Source: Heyndrickxia sporothermodurans (lineage in GTDB: Bacteria > Bacillota > Bacilli > Bacillales > Bacillaceae_C). From it: a DNA stretch of 54,072 bases. The stretch covers positions 1-54,072 of the forward strand of contig BORH01000025.1 of NCBI GenBank assembly GCA_018333075.1. Direction: 5' to 3'. The position numbers were made by a program, and so were the translations under genes. A model generated the notes under the pieces. It ran no database searches. It had not been told where the DNA came from and saw only the letters and a list, made by a program, of their open reading frames with translations. Positions 52,683 to 54,072 of the stretch are shown here, one piece after another (the stretch's first letter is position 1; the number at the start of each line of letters is the position of its first letter).

Positions 52683-53918
52683 GTGGCTGAGATTAAAGTG
52701 CCAGAATTAGCTGAATCTATTACGGAAGGAACAATTGCTAGTTGGTTAAAGCAACCAGGAGATCGTGTAGAAAAAGGCGAATATATTGTTGAACTTGAAA
52801 CTGATAAAGTAAATGTTGAAGTAATCTCTGAGGAAGCAGGGGTTATTCAAGAATTGAAAGCTGAAGAAGGGGATACTGTACAAGTTGGACAAGTTATTGC
52901 TATTGTTTCTGAAGGTGGAGAAGCTCCTGTAAAAGAAGAAAAAATGGAAGCACCTAAAGCAGAAGCTGCACCTACAGCTCCTACTCAAGAAGCTACTAAT
53001 ACAGTTGCTCAAGAAGAAAAGAAAGATCGTACAATCGCATCACCTGCAGCTCGAAAGCTTGCTCGTGAAAAAGGTATTGACTTAGCAGCTGTTTCTCCAG
53101 TAGATCCTATGGGTCGTGTAAGAGTACAAGATGTAAATGCACATAGCAATCAACCTGCTCCAGTAGCACAACCAGCAGCTCCAAAACAAGCTGCACCTGT
53201 TTCACAAGAAGATGGCAAACCAGTTGAAGTCGTACGTATGTCTCGCCGTCGTCAAACAATTGCAAAACGTTTACTTGAAGTAAAACAAAACACGGCTATG
53301 CTAACAACTTTCAATGAAATTGATATGACAGCTGTTATGGAACTCCGTAAACGTAAAAAAGACAAATTCCAAGAAGAACATAATGGAACTCGTTTAGGAT
53401 TCATGTCGTTCTTTACAAAAGCTGTTGTTGCTGCCTTGAAAAAATATCCAGCTGTAAACTCTGAAATTGTTGGTACGGATTTAGTATTGAAAAAATACTA
53501 TGATATCGGTGTAGCTGTTTCTACTGATGAAGGTCTTGTTGTTCCAGTAGTTCGTGATTGTGATCGCAAAAACTTCGCAGAAATCGAAGCTGATATTGCC
53601 GGCTTTGCGAAAAAAGCTAGAGACAACAAACTTGCTTTAAGTGATCTACAAGGTGGAACATTTACTATTACAAACGGTGGAGTATTTGGTTCATTATTCT
53701 CTACACCAATTATCAATGGTACTCAAGTTGGTATTCTTGGTATGCATACTATTCAAAAACGTCCAGTAGCAGTAGGGGATAATGTTGAGATTCGTCCAAT
53801 GATGTACATCGCATTATCTTATGACCACCGTGTTATCGATGGAAGTGAAGCTGTTGGATTCTTAGTTACAGTTAAAAAACTTCTTGAAAATCCTGAAGAT
53901 TTATTACTTGAAGTATAA
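52683..53918 (+). CDS. odhB: 2-Oxoglutarate dehydrogenase E2 (succinyltransferase) OdhB
   Basis: This 411-residue protein has an N-terminal lipoyl domain (1-75, lipoylated Lys42 in ETDKVNVEV), then an Ala/Pro/Glu-rich linker. The E3-binding domain follows ([19 protein letters not shown], about 119-155), with a second linker and a catalytic domain. The active site is SYDHRVIDG (His382, Asp386). It forms the core of the 2-oxoglutarate dehydrogenase complex with OdhA. The GTG start follows aagggaggac. A terminator lies 36 bases downstream. Confidence 0.96.
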   Translation: MAEIKVPELAESITEGTIASWLKQPGDRVEKGEYIVELETDKVNVEVISEEAGVIQELKAEEGDTVQVGQVIAIVSEGGEAPVKEEKMEAPKAEAAPTAPTQEATNTVAQEEKKDRTIASPAARKLAREKGIDLAAVSPVDPMGRVRVQDVNAHSNQPAPVAQPAAPKQAAPVSQEDGKPVEVVRMSRRRQTIAKRLLEVKQNTAMLTTFNEIDMTAVMELRKRKKDKFQEEHNGTRLGFMSFFTKAVVAALKKYPAVNSEIVGTDLVLKKYYDIGVAVSTDEGLVVPVVRDCDRKNFAEIEADIAGFAKKARDNKLALSDLQGGTFTITNGGVFGSLFSTPIINGTQVGILGMHTIQKRPVAVGDNVEIRPMMYIALSYDHRVIDGSEAVGFLVTVKKLLENPEDLLLEV

Positions 53919-53953
53919 TATATCTTTAAAAAGCTCTTCTCGTTCTAAAATGT

Positions 53954-54003
53954 ACCCTATAGAGTAGACACATAAAAAAGTCTACCTGTAGGGTCCTTTT
54001 TTG
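53954..54003 (+). terminator. Terminator after odhB
   Basis: An imperfect long stem (accctat.ag..gtagac/gtctac..ctgtagggt, 53954-53969/53980-53994) is followed by cctttttt. Confidence 0.85.
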
Positions 54004-54052
54004 TATAATTAACAAATACAACATGAAATTCAATATGGGACTGGAGAAGGTT

Positions 54053-54072
54053 ATGAGTAAAAAGATTTTCAC
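54053..54072 (+). CDS. Start of a gene cut by the window end
   Basis: ATG 54053 follows actggagaagg and begins MSKKIF. A TATAAT at 54004-54009 could be its -10. Only six codons are visible, so no identity can be given. Confidence 0.45.

Overview
The window looks like the chromosome of an AT-rich, endospore-forming Gram-positive bacterium of the Bacillaceae (Bacillus, Gottfriedia or a close relative). This rests on many B. subtilis-type genes: YjcZ and DUF3231 spore-associated proteins, a CwlJ/SleB-type cortex hydrolase, a Ku/LigD pair, lipoteichoic acid synthase LtaS, the yxlEFG transporter set, YndM (DUF2512), YflJ (DUF2639) and odhAB. Ribosome binding sites are strong (AGGAGG-like) and intrinsic terminators are abundant. 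I see no phage, insertion sequence, transposase or CRISPR array.

Layout. 0-2.1 kb: two tiny minus-strand YjcZ genes, a decayed gene behind a perfect palindrome, and a DUF3231 gene broken by a frameshift in a seven-A run. 2.3-8.6 kb: acetyltransferase, M15 carboxypeptidase lipoprotein, S41 (CtpA/CtpB) protease, MarR regulator, zinc-ribbon protein, CAP-domain secreted protein and a DUF2639 peptide. 8.6-18 kb: a second acetyltransferase, a tRNA-like element, a DedA-uppP operon, a yxlEFG ABC operon, a purine permease, the EAL/HDOD protein YuxH and dapF. 18-22 kb: divergent ligD and ku (NHEJ), a PAP2 phosphatase and a third YjcZ. 22-27.8 kb: cold-shock protein, ltaS, amino acid permease, LysE exporter and DUF2512. 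28-33 kb: a gene-poor graveyard with at least two decayed genes, tiny membrane peptides, the cortex hydrolase and an intact DUF3231. 33-38 kb: polysaccharide deacetylase, alpha/beta hydrolase, yhdT-panF and an MFS exporter. 38-45 kb: a broken MOSC gene and a five-gene dipeptide-type ABC importer. 45-54 kb: a membrane protein, a response regulator/histidine kinase pair, an Hsp20-like protein with a sigma-K-like promoter, and odhA-odhB.

Themes. Envelope building and lipid-carrier recycling (uppP, DedA, ltaS, PAP2, dapF, deacetylase, carboxypeptidase) and spore biology (YjcZ, DUF3231, cortex hydrolase, Ku/LigD, Hsp20-like) dominate. Peptide, pantothenate, purine and amino acid uptake supply precursors, and odhAB belongs to the TCA cycle.

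The least explained signals are non-coding: a tRNA-shaped element without a CCA end or normal anticodon loop (9283-9356), three co-oriented copies of a ~145-180 bp intergenic repeat, long inverted repeats before cspA-like and yxlE, and a terminator with no gene before it. I did not find a convincing new defence or multi-gene system. All assignments come from reading the sequence; no database search was run.
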